This document shows, piece after piece, positions 57,548 through 64,000 of a stretch of 64,000 bases of DNA. Position 1 is the first letter of the stretch. Each line of letters starts with the position of its first letter. Origin of the DNA: Chloroflexota bacterium. GTDB taxonomy: Bacteria; Chloroflexota; Anaerolineae; Anaerolineales; Villigracilaceae. The stretch spans positions 1 to 64,000 of the forward strand of contig JACPYX010000016.1 of assembly GCA_016195815.1 (NCBI GenBank). The letters are read 5' to 3'. The translations under genes were made by a program, and so were the position numbers. The notes under the pieces were generated by a model. That model made no database searches, had not been told where the DNA came from, and saw only the letters and a list, made by a program, of their open reading frames with translations.

Positions 57548-58594
57548 ATGGCAAAACAGAAGCCGCAGCTAATACCTGAAATGCTTGTGCCTAAATTGGG
57601 GGAAGGGCTTGTTCGAGGCGGCCATATCAGCGAAGTTGATCTACAAAAAGCCCTGGCATATCAGCAGGAACAGGTGGCGCAGGGAAAAACATATTTGCTC
57701 GGCCAGGCGCTTTTGGACTTGAATCTGCTTGATCGTCCAACGCTGGATGAAGCTGTCACAGAGCAGATCATCCAATTACGTTCCGCCTTGCAGGCCGCCA
57801 ACCGTACTCTCGAGCAACGTGTCCAGGAACGGACTTCTGAACTGCAGGGGGCGCTTGAGCGTCTGTCGGAACTGAGCCAGATGAAGGCCAACTTCGTTGC
57901 CAATATTTCACATGAATTACGCACGCCCCTGACGCATATCAAGGGCTATCTTGAATTGATGATTACAGATTCTCTTGGTCCCCTGACGGAAGAACAGCGC
58001 CATGCCTTGCAGGTCAGCCAGAGGGCATCCAACCGGCTGGAAAATATGATCGAGGATTTGATCATGTTCTCGCTGGCTTCGCGTGGCGAAATGAGTATGA
58101 AGCAGGAACCTTTTGATATTCAACGTATTGCCAATCTGGCGGCGAAGACTGCAACTCAAAAGGCCGAAGAGCGCGGGGTTCAGGTGCATGTTGTCGGAGA
58201 CGAGAATACGCCGCCCGTCCAGGGTGACCCGGAGAAGATCAGTTGGGCATTGAATCAACTTCTGGACAACGCCGTCAAATTTACGCCCTCCGGCGGAAGC
58301 GTCATCATCAGCTTAAAAGAAGAAGGTGCCAACCTGGTGATGATCTCCGTCACAGATACGGGCATCGGTATTCCGGCGCATCGCCTGAAAGAAATTTTCG
58401 AGCCGTTCCATCAATTGGATGGCTCATCCACGCGCAAAGTGGGCGGTACAGGCCTGGGGCTTTCGTTGGTTCGCCAGATCGTTGAAGCGCACGGCTCATT
58501 GTTGGACGTAAGTTCGGTCGAGGGCAGGGGCACAACATTTAAATTTCCCCTGCTGGCTGTTGAGGAAGAGAAAAAGAAAAAACAACGGACTTAA
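57548..58594 (+). CDS. Histidine kinase with an N-terminal MshEN/T2SSE_N-like domain
   Basis: This 348-residue soluble kinase begins with two short repeats like the N-terminal domain of GspE/MshE ATPases: LGEGLVRGGHISEVDLQKAL (17-36), which fits LGxxLxxxG..L..L..Q, and a weaker LGQALLDLNLLDRPTLDEAV (51-70). A coiled linker (80-110) leads to HisKA with H122 (ISHELRTPL) and an ATPase domain with LLDNAVKF, DTGIGIP and GGTGLGLS. In MshE this domain binds c-di-GMP; the second repeat here is degenerate, so binding is uncertain. No membrane segment is present. It starts a cluster ending in CpaF. Confidence 0.88.
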   Translation: MAKQKPQLIPEMLVPKLGEGLVRGGHISEVDLQKALAYQQEQVAQGKTYLLGQALLDLNLLDRPTLDEAVTEQIIQLRSALQAANRTLEQRVQERTSELQGALERLSELSQMKANFVANISHELRTPLTHIKGYLELMITDSLGPLTEEQRHALQVSQRASNRLENMIEDLIMFSLASRGEMSMKQEPFDIQRIANLAAKTATQKAEERGVQVHVVGDENTPPVQGDPEKISWALNQLLDNAVKFTPSGGSVIISLKEEGANLVMISVTDTGIGIPAHRLKEIFEPFHQLDGSSTRKVGGTGLGLSLVRQIVEAHGSLLDVSSVEGRGTTFKFPLLAVEEEKKKKQRT

Positions 58595-58597
58595 CTT

Positions 58598-59788
58598 ATG
58601 CCAATGGATACTGAAACCCTGGATCATCTTTACTCCATCTTGCAGCCCTTGAATCAAAAGACCGATTGGAAGGCCTCACTCGATAGCCTGCTTGCTTCCT
58701 TGCGCGAAGAGTTTGTGTATGACAATGTGGCTGTCTACATGGTTGATTCGCAAACCCGGGGATTGGATGTAACTTATGCCCGCGCGGTCGGGCGCGGTAA
58801 ATCATCTGAGGCGGATGTAAGCTGGGGTGAGGGTATCGCGGGAGAAGTCATCGTTGATGGCAAAATAATTACTCGTGAACCCAGCTTCCATCCGAACACT
58901 GACCGCCTCGACCGGCCTTATCTGCTTGGCCTGCCATTGTTCATTGCGGGACGGCTGAGCGGCGCCCTGGTCTTCGTTCGTTTTGGCGGGCCGCGCTACC
59001 TGGAGGCTCATCAGCGATTGGCGGCGTTGATCGCTTCATCCACTGCTTCACTGCTCGAGCGCAAAACATTGCAGGAGGCGCGCGCCGAACTCGAGTCGAT
59101 TCAAAAGCAAATGCGTTTGCAGGATGATTTTGTTTCCACGATTTCGCATGAACTTCGCACACCGCTTGGATTTATCAAAGGCTACAGCACCAGCCTGCTT
59201 CGTGAAGATACGAAATGGGACGAGAAAACCCAGAAGGAATTTCTGGCGATCATTGACGATGAAGCGGATCGCTTAACCCACCTGATCGAAAACATGCTTG
59301 AATCGGCAAGATTGCAGAGCAAGACGCTCCAGTTCAAATTCCAGCCGCTGCGTATTGATGCGATCTTGCGTGACGTGACCACGCGCGTCCACACGCATCA
59401 CCCTGAGATGCAAATAAACCTCCAGTTGGAAAAAACGCCTCCCATTCTGGGCGACGGCGTTCGTCTATCACAGGTCTTTGAAAACCTGTTCAGCAATGCG
59501 ACGAAATACGCGCCCGGCTCGGCCCTGACCGTTAACTTGCAACGCGGCGAAAAGACTCTGCGTATCAGTTTTGCTGATCGCGGTCCCGGCATCCCCGAAG
59601 ATTTTTTACCGTTCATCTTCGAACGCTTCTATCGAGTTCCCGGCGACGGCGCCGTCACTGGCACGGGGCTTGGGCTGTACATTTGCAAGCAAATAATATT
59701 GGCGCATCATGGTAAGATTTGGGCAGAGTCTATTTTAGACGAAGGCACGACTGTTTTTATTGAACTGCCTGTTGACCCAAATTCCTGA
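58598..59788 (+). CDS. GAF-domain histidine kinase
   Basis: This 396-residue cytoplasmic kinase has a GAF domain (about 15-155) with WGEGIAGEVIVDGK and LGLPLFIAGRLSGALVF, a helical linker, HisKA with H184 in ISHELRTPLGFIKGYSTSLL, and an ATPase domain with FENLFSNATKYAPGS, DRGPGIPEDFLPFIFERF and GTGLGLYI. The gene begins 4 nt after the first kinase. Two soluble kinases thus precede a single response regulator, with AAGGAGG before it. The GAF ligand is unknown. Confidence 0.92.
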   Translation: MPMDTETLDHLYSILQPLNQKTDWKASLDSLLASLREEFVYDNVAVYMVDSQTRGLDVTYARAVGRGKSSEADVSWGEGIAGEVIVDGKIITREPSFHPNTDRLDRPYLLGLPLFIAGRLSGALVFVRFGGPRYLEAHQRLAALIASSTASLLERKTLQEARAELESIQKQMRLQDDFVSTISHELRTPLGFIKGYSTSLLREDTKWDEKTQKEFLAIIDDEADRLTHLIENMLESARLQSKTLQFKFQPLRIDAILRDVTTRVHTHHPEMQINLQLEKTPPILGDGVRLSQVFENLFSNATKYAPGSALTVNLQRGEKTLRISFADRGPGIPEDFLPFIFERFYRVPGDGAVTGTGLGLYICKQIILAHHGKIWAESILDEGTTVFIELPVDPNS

Positions 59789-59820
59789 TCCGTTTTTTTA
59801 TATTTATTAAGGAGGATATT

Positions 59821-60516
59821 ATGTCCAAGCGCATTTTGATCGTTGACGACGAACCGCGCTACCTGCGCTTGCTGGAAGCCAACCTCAAGACCGAGGGATA
59901 CGGCGTGGTTACCGCTGCCGATGGTTTGCAGGCCATTGAAGTTTTTTCCTCCCAGCCGGTGGATCTCGTTCTGCTGGATGTGATGATGCCGCGCCTCGAT
60001 GGATTTGGAGCCTGCCAGCGCATCCGTGAATTCTCCAATGTGCCGATCATTATCCTGACCGCCAAAGGCGAGGAGCAGGATCGCGTCAAAGGCCTGGACC
60101 TCGGGGCGGACGATTACCTCGTCAAGCCTTTTTCGGCCACCGAACTTTTGGCGCGCGTCCGAGCCGTGCTTCGCCGTGCCCAGGCGCCTGTCGAACATGG
60201 GCAGGAACGTTTCTTCAGCCACGAAAATCTCAAGATCGATTTTGCGCGCGCCGAAGTGTGGCGCGACGATCAGCCGGTCTCGTTATCTGCCACTGAATAC
60301 CGTTTGCTGCTGCAGTTTGCACATAACATTGGCAAGATACTCACCTCGGAAGACCTGCTCACCAGCGTTTGGGGACCGGAATATAAAAGCGATAAGGAAA
60401 TTCTGTGGGTCAGCATTGCCCGCTTGCGTCAGAAATTGGAGGTCGACGCCCATACCCCGCATCACATTGTGACGCGTTCGGGATTGGGCTATCTCATGCC
60501 TCCAATCGAGCCATAA
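59821..60516 (+). CDS. OmpR/PhoB-family response regulator
   Basis: This 231-residue protein has a receiver domain with D9/D10, phospho-acceptor D53 (LVLLDVMMPRLDG), the conserved T in ILTAKG and K of YLVKPF, and a winged-helix C-terminal domain (LSATEYRLLLQF, SVWGPEYKSDKEILWVSIARLRQKLE). It should be the output for one or both kinases upstream. A perfect AAGGAGG site precedes it. It lies 10 nt before the CpaE gene. Confidence 0.95.
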   Translation: MSKRILIVDDEPRYLRLLEANLKTEGYGVVTAADGLQAIEVFSSQPVDLVLLDVMMPRLDGFGACQRIREFSNVPIIILTAKGEEQDRVKGLDLGADDYLVKPFSATELLARVRAVLRRAQAPVEHGQERFFSHENLKIDFARAEVWRDDQPVSLSATEYRLLLQFAHNIGKILTSEDLLTSVWGPEYKSDKEILWVSIARLRQKLEVDAHTPHHIVTRSGLGYLMPPIEP

Positions 60517-60526
60517 GGAGGTTTGT

Positions 60527-61675
60527 ATGGCCGGGAGTAAGATACTCATCGTGGATGCAAATGCTGCCAGCCGCAAGTTTGTTGCGGAAACTTTGCAAAA
60601 GGATGGTCATCATATTCTTCAGGCTGCGTCTGGTAAAGAGGGTTTGATTGTTGCCTGGCGTGACCGCCCGGAAGTTATCATTATTGACCCGGTCATGTTT
60701 GATTTGAAGGGAGAAGACTTTGCCATACGCCTGCGATCAGACGAACGCACGTCTCGGGTCTTCTTGACCGCTCTCAGCAGTGACCCGCTGCCGGCGCGTG
60801 TCCGCTCCTGCATGGATGCGGGCTTCAATGAATATTTGGTCAAGACTGCTCAAGCCATTCCAGCGCTGATAGAAATGGTCGGCCGGGCGCTTGGCGACAC
60901 AACTGCTGTCAAAGAAGGTGGATTTTTGATTGCTTTTATGAGCGCAAAAGGCGGGACGGGCACTTCGTCACTGTGCGCGAACATTGCCATGAATATTGCG
61001 CGCAATCAGCCTGAAGCGCGCATTGTTGTTGCGGACCTTGTCCTGCCTATTGGCTCGATTGCAGAGATCGTCGGGTACGAAAGTAAACAGAACCTTGTTA
61101 CGATTGCCGACATGCCTGCTCCAGAAATAACCCCTGAATTCTTCCGTGAACACTTGACCGCACTAGCGAACTGGCATTTCCATTTGTTGGCCGGTTCACC
61201 AGACCCTGAAAACGGCAGCCAGCTCAAAGTCGGGCGGATTGGCGATATCGTCGAAGCCCTTAAAGCTTCTTATGACTTCGTCTTGCTCGACTTGGGACGT
61301 TCATTATCCTGGTTTAGCCAGCCGTTGATCGAACATGCCGACCTGATTGCGATGATTGTCAGCACAGACCTGGGTACGGTTACGCTCACGAAGACAGTTT
61401 GGGAATACCTTCGCTCCAAGGGTGTGCAGGCGGCCTTGCTTTATACTATTTTGAATCGTGCGGTCGGACTGGAAGGCTTGACCAAAGCGGAAGCCGAAAA
61501 GATCATTGGCGTTGAAATCAAAATGGCCATGCCATATCTCGGCGGGAATTTCTCCCTGGCCAACAACCTGCATCAGCCGATCGCATCGAAATTCCCGCAG
61601 GACACAGCTTCGGTTGTTTTGAAAGAAGCATCGCAACAAATGGTCGATCAGGCCAGGCGCCTGCGCGCCAAATAA
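60527..61675 (+). CDS. cpaE: CpaE-like protein: receiver-like domain plus MinD/ParA-type ATPase
   Basis: This 382-residue protein has an N-terminal receiver-like domain (1-120) with D10 and D54 (IIIDPVMFDL), but the second acidic position after D10 is an alanine, so phosphorylation is doubtful. It is followed by a MinD-type ATPase domain with the loop SAKGGTGTSSL, where the second lysine is replaced, as in other CpaE/TadZ proteins, and DFVLLDLGRSLSWFSQPL. CpaE/TadZ positions Tad pilus machinery at the pole. It stands before CpaF, the usual order. Confidence 0.9.
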   Translation: MAGSKILIVDANAASRKFVAETLQKDGHHILQAASGKEGLIVAWRDRPEVIIIDPVMFDLKGEDFAIRLRSDERTSRVFLTALSSDPLPARVRSCMDAGFNEYLVKTAQAIPALIEMVGRALGDTTAVKEGGFLIAFMSAKGGTGTSSLCANIAMNIARNQPEARIVVADLVLPIGSIAEIVGYESKQNLVTIADMPAPEITPEFFREHLTALANWHFHLLAGSPDPENGSQLKVGRIGDIVEALKASYDFVLLDLGRSLSWFSQPLIEHADLIAMIVSTDLGTVTLTKTVWEYLRSKGVQAALLYTILNRAVGLEGLTKAEAEKIIGVEIKMAMPYLGGNFSLANNLHQPIASKFPQDTASVVLKEASQQMVDQARRLRAK

Positions 61676-61689
61676 TTTGGGAGACAAAG

Positions 61690-61977
61690 ATGAATATTGA
61701 ATTCGACGAAAAAGGCAAGTTCTTTACCAACGTAGTGACAAAGATCTCCGTGCCTGCCACAATTCAGACAACCAGTCAATTGCTGCGCGGCGAGGTTCAC
61801 GTGCGGAAAGGGGAGCGCTTGAAGGATGAATTGGATCGCGACGAACCTTTTCTCGCCATGACCAATGTAACCATTCTCTCGGCAAATGGTCAGGTTCAGT
61901 TCGAGGCCCCTTTTCTGGCCGTGCAACGTTCCCAGATCGTGTGGGTATTGCCGCACCAGGAACAACCCAAAGAGTAG
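61690..61977 (+). CDS. Small beta-rich conserved-looking protein between CpaE and CpaF
   Basis: This 95-residue protein has no signal peptide. It contains ATIQTTSQLLRGEVHVRKG, LDRDEPFLAMTNVTIL and a C-terminal FLAVQRSQIVWVLPH. The pattern of a small beta domain ending in AVxRxxIVWV resembles small proteins I have seen described as DUF6812-like, but I cannot confirm the family. It is spaced 14 nt after cpaE and 4 nt before cpaF, with a GGGAG site, so it is a real cistron of this operon. Function unknown. Confidence 0.6.
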   Translation: MNIEFDEKGKFFTNVVTKISVPATIQTTSQLLRGEVHVRKGERLKDELDRDEPFLAMTNVTILSANGQVQFEAPFLAVQRSQIVWVLPHQEQPKE

Positions 61978-61981
61978 ACGT

Positions 61982-63307
61982 ATGACTCAACCAGCCGCTT
62001 CGGGCGCTTCGCGCTTATCCGCTTCTGATCTTGGCAAGCTTAAGCGCTTTTTAATTGATAACCTTTCGCGCGGGATCGAAAGCGAAGGCATCTCATTTGA
62101 CCGCCGCCGCGAATTTATCCAACAGCGCTTGAAGGACGTGTACGAGCAGGCGCGCATCAGCCTGCCCGCTGATATTCAGAAATCCATCTTTCTGGATGTG
62201 ATGAACGATATGATGGGCTTTGGGCCGATCCAGCCTTTGCTGGATGACGAAGAAATTACCGAGGTCATGGTCAACGGCCCGAAAAAAGTGTATGTGGAAA
62301 AAAAAGGACAGCTCGAACGCACCAATGTGACCTTCGATGACGATGCCCATGTGATGCGGATCATTGACCGCATCATCCTGCCCCTTGGCCGCCGCGTGGA
62401 CCCGGACAGTCCCACCGTTGACGCCCGCCTGCCGGATGGTTCGCGTGTCAATGCGGTTGTCCCGCCTGTTGCAATTGACGGACCGTCCATTACCATTCGT
62501 AAATTTCGCAGGGATAAACTCACCATTGGGCAATTGGTCGAATATAACTCTCTGACCCAAAATATGGCCGAGTTGTTAAGAGCCTGCGTGCTGGCGCGTT
62601 TGAATATCGTCATTTCGGGCGGAACAGGTTCGGGTAAGACCACGCTGCTTAACGTGCTGTCCGGCTTCATTCCGGAAAATGAGCGCATCATCACCATCGA
62701 AGACGCGGCCGAGTTACAGCTTCAACAGGATCACGTCCTACGGCTGGAAACCAAAACTGCCAATGTGGATGGCGGCGGCGCGACCACCATTCGCGATCTT
62801 GTTCGTAATTCGCTGCGTATGCGGCCCGACCGAATCGTGGTGGGCGAATGCCGGGGCGGCGAAGCCCTTGACATGCTTCAAGCCATGAATACCGGCCACG
62901 ATGGCTCATTGACCACCTTACATGCCAATACCCCGCGTGATGCGCTTTCGCGCCTCGAGACGCTGGTGTTAATGGCAGGCATGGACCTGCCGCTAAAAGT
63001 CGTTCGCCAACAAATCTCCTCAGCCGTTGATCTCATCGTTCAGCAATCCCGTTTGAAAGATGGCGCACGCAAAGTAATCGCCATTACTGAAGTCGCCGGC
63101 ATGGAGGGCGATACGATTGTGCTGACAGACGTCTTCAAGTTTGAAATCACCGGCATTGGCGAGGGAGGCAAAGTGTTGGGAGAGTTAAAAGCCACCGGAA
63201 TTCGTCCGGCCTTCTCGCCGCGCCTGGAAGCTGCCGGGTTCAAACTGGGCGCCGAACTTTTTGGCAATGCTCTTGCAGATCGGCTTGCCAGTCATCAGCG
63301 ACGTTGA
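61982..63307 (+). CDS. cpaF: CpaF/TadA-type secretion ATPase
   Basis: This 441-residue protein has the TadA/VirB11 plan: an N-terminal helical domain, [36 protein letters not shown], Walker [14 protein letters not shown] (212-224), [18 protein letters not shown] for Walker B, and [21 protein letters not shown]. It powers assembly or retraction of Tad/Flp pili. The ATG at 61982 is 4 nt after the previous stop; an earlier start at 61886 lies in another gene. No TadB, TadC or pilin gene follows in view; instead a regulator gene begins after 45 nt. Confidence 0.94.
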   Translation: MTQPAASGASRLSASDLGKLKRFLIDNLSRGIESEGISFDRRREFIQQRLKDVYEQARISLPADIQKSIFLDVMNDMMGFGPIQPLLDDEEITEVMVNGPKKVYVEKKGQLERTNVTFDDDAHVMRIIDRIILPLGRRVDPDSPTVDARLPDGSRVNAVVPPVAIDGPSITIRKFRRDKLTIGQLVEYNSLTQNMAELLRACVLARLNIVISGGTGSGKTTLLNVLSGFIPENERIITIEDAAELQLQQDHVLRLETKTANVDGGGATTIRDLVRNSLRMRPDRIVVGECRGGEALDMLQAMNTGHDGSLTTLHANTPRDALSRLETLVLMAGMDLPLKVVRQQISSAVDLIVQQSRLKDGARKVIAITEVAGMEGDTIVLTDVFKFEITGIGEGGKVLGELKATGIRPAFSPRLEAAGFKLGAELFGNALADRLASHQRR

Positions 63308-63329
63308 TTGTTCACACGGTGTTCTCTGC

Positions 63330-63335
63330 TATAAT
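63330..63335 (+). promoter_or_regulatory. -10 box before the double-HTH gene (TATAAT)
   Basis: TATAAT at 63330-63335 with a weak TTGTTC at 63308-63313 (16-bp spacing) precedes the ATG at 63353. The regulator gene may therefore be transcribed on its own from cpaF. Confidence 0.5.
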
Positions 63336-63352
63336 CGGCCTACGAGGACTGC

Positions 63353-64000
63353 ATGGATACCCGCTCTCATATAACTCTTCGCACAAAAAAACTCGGTGTA
63401 TTGATCCGTGACGCGCGCATGGCGGCGCGGCGCAATATTGATGAATGTGCCAAAGCCATCGGCGTGACCAAAGGCATCTTCCGCGCCTACGAAGAAGGCC
63501 GCCGCGCTCCTTCTTTGCCTGAACTTGAGATTCTGGTTTATTATCTCAATTTGCCCATTGACCATTTCTGGGGCAAATCATCCATTTCGAGCGAGGCTTC
63601 ACCTACTGACCCAATTGACCTGCCGCAACTTGCCGAATTGCGCCAGCGTATGATCGGCGCCTTGCTTCGGCAGGAACGCAATCATGCCAGCCTTTCCATC
63701 AAGGCGCTTACACAGGAGACCGGCATTTCGGGCGCGCGGATCAAAGCTTATGAACTCGGTGAGCGGCCCATCCCTTTGCCCGAACTTGAAGCAGTATTGA
63801 CAGCCCTCGGAAGCCGCATTGAAACTTTCTTTGACCAGAGCGGTCCTGTTGGTCAATGGATGACCGACCAGCGCTCCGTGCAACAGTTCCTCGAACTGCC
63901 CAAGGAATTGCAAACCTTCGTTTGCCAGCCGGTCAACCGTCCATATCTTGAACTGGCGCTGAAACTCAGTTCCATGTCCACCGATAAGCTCCGCTCAGTG
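63353..64000 (+). CDS. XRE-family regulator with two HTH domains (truncated by window end)
   Basis: The frame is open from the ATG at 63353 to the window end, 216 codons so far. It contains two Cro/C1-type HTH domains: LGVLIRDARMAARRNIDECA followed by GVTKGIFRAYEEGRRAP (about 14-53), and IGALLRQERNHASLSIKALT followed by ISGARIKAYELGERPIP (about 101-141). Each ends with a helix and an LEILVYYLN or LEAVLTALG step. Two such domains in one chain suggest binding to an extended or direct-repeat operator. The rest of the protein and any sensor domain are outside the window. Confidence 0.85.
   Translation, partial: MDTRSHITLRTKKLGVLIRDARMAARRNIDECAKAIGVTKGIFRAYEEGRRAPSLPELEILVYYLNLPIDHFWGKSSISSEASPTDPIDLPQLAELRQRMIGALLRQERNHASLSIKALTQETGISGARIKAYELGERPIPLPELEAVLTALGSRIETFFDQSGPVGQWMTDQRSVQQFLELPKELQTFVCQPVNRPYLELALKLSSMSTDKLRSV

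Noticed and set aside
61794-61809. parS-like site (GTTCACGTGCGG)
   Set aside because: Only about 10 of 16 positions match the parS consensus, the outer arms are wrong, and it lies inside a coding gene 6 kb from parB.
1-64000. tRNA, rRNA and other stable RNA genes
   Set aside because: No T-loop/acceptor pattern or rRNA-like sequence was noticed on reading; a covariance-model search would be needed to exclude small RNAs.

Overview
The window looks like a piece of a Chloroflexota chromosome, probably Anaerolineae. The grounds are two giant membrane proteins of the Chlor_Arch_YYY (DUF2298) type, a mevalonate kinase beside a decaprenyl-phosphate phosphoribosyltransferase, KimA-like permeases, several starts preceded by leaderless-type -10 boxes, and many short dispersed repeats. 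This assignment is an inference from gene content; no rRNA or tRNA gene was seen. Coding density is high, no gap exceeds about 230 bp, and no CRISPR array was found.

Layout. 1-140: right end of an insertion sequence. 231-6296 (minus): methylcrotonyl-CoA carboxylase operon (mccB, a four-helix-bundle protein, a DUF1579 protein, mccA split into biotin carboxylase and biotin carrier ORFs, a MaoC hydratase, a CitE-type lyase), which looks like leucine/isovalerate breakdown. 6386-10992: MarR regulator with a perfect operator palindrome and a heterodimeric ABC exporter. 11186-13777: gyrA-type topoisomerase gene. 13865-17779 (minus): FAD oxidoreductase, unknown membrane protein, mevalonate kinase, DPPR synthase. 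17854-23407: tlyA, CDF transporter (minus), lepA, a UPF0104 membrane protein, a rhomboid protease. 23419-39094: envelope-glycan block (CDP-paratose epimerase-like protein, glycosyltransferase, two methyltransferases, GT39-like membrane proteins, two YYY proteins, a DUF952 protein). 39275-44102: cmk, plsC and a 1100-residue sensor kinase. 44171-49533: two KimA-like potassium permeases followed by two TrkA/KtrA-type RCK proteins. 49646-55929: the conserved origin-proximal set rpmH-rnpA-yidD-(lipoprotein)-yidC-jag-pfkB-parA-parB, without dnaA in view. 55926-64000: amidohydrolase, two histidine kinases (one with an MshEN-like N-terminus), an OmpR regulator, CpaE, a small protein, CpaF, and a truncated double-HTH regulator.

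The most notable signals are: (1) repeat elements inserted in frame inside genes (tlyA, mevalonate kinase and both YYY genes), most of them with a strict 7-bp period; (2) a TANNNT -10 box placed 6-7 nt before six start codons, pointing to leaderless transcription; (3) duplicated KimA permeases with matching 5' leaders joined to an RCK pair; (4) a signalling cluster that couples an MshEN-like domain to a histidine kinase beside CpaE/CpaF; (5) an MCC operon whose gene set matches the mycobacterial leucine/itaconate locus.
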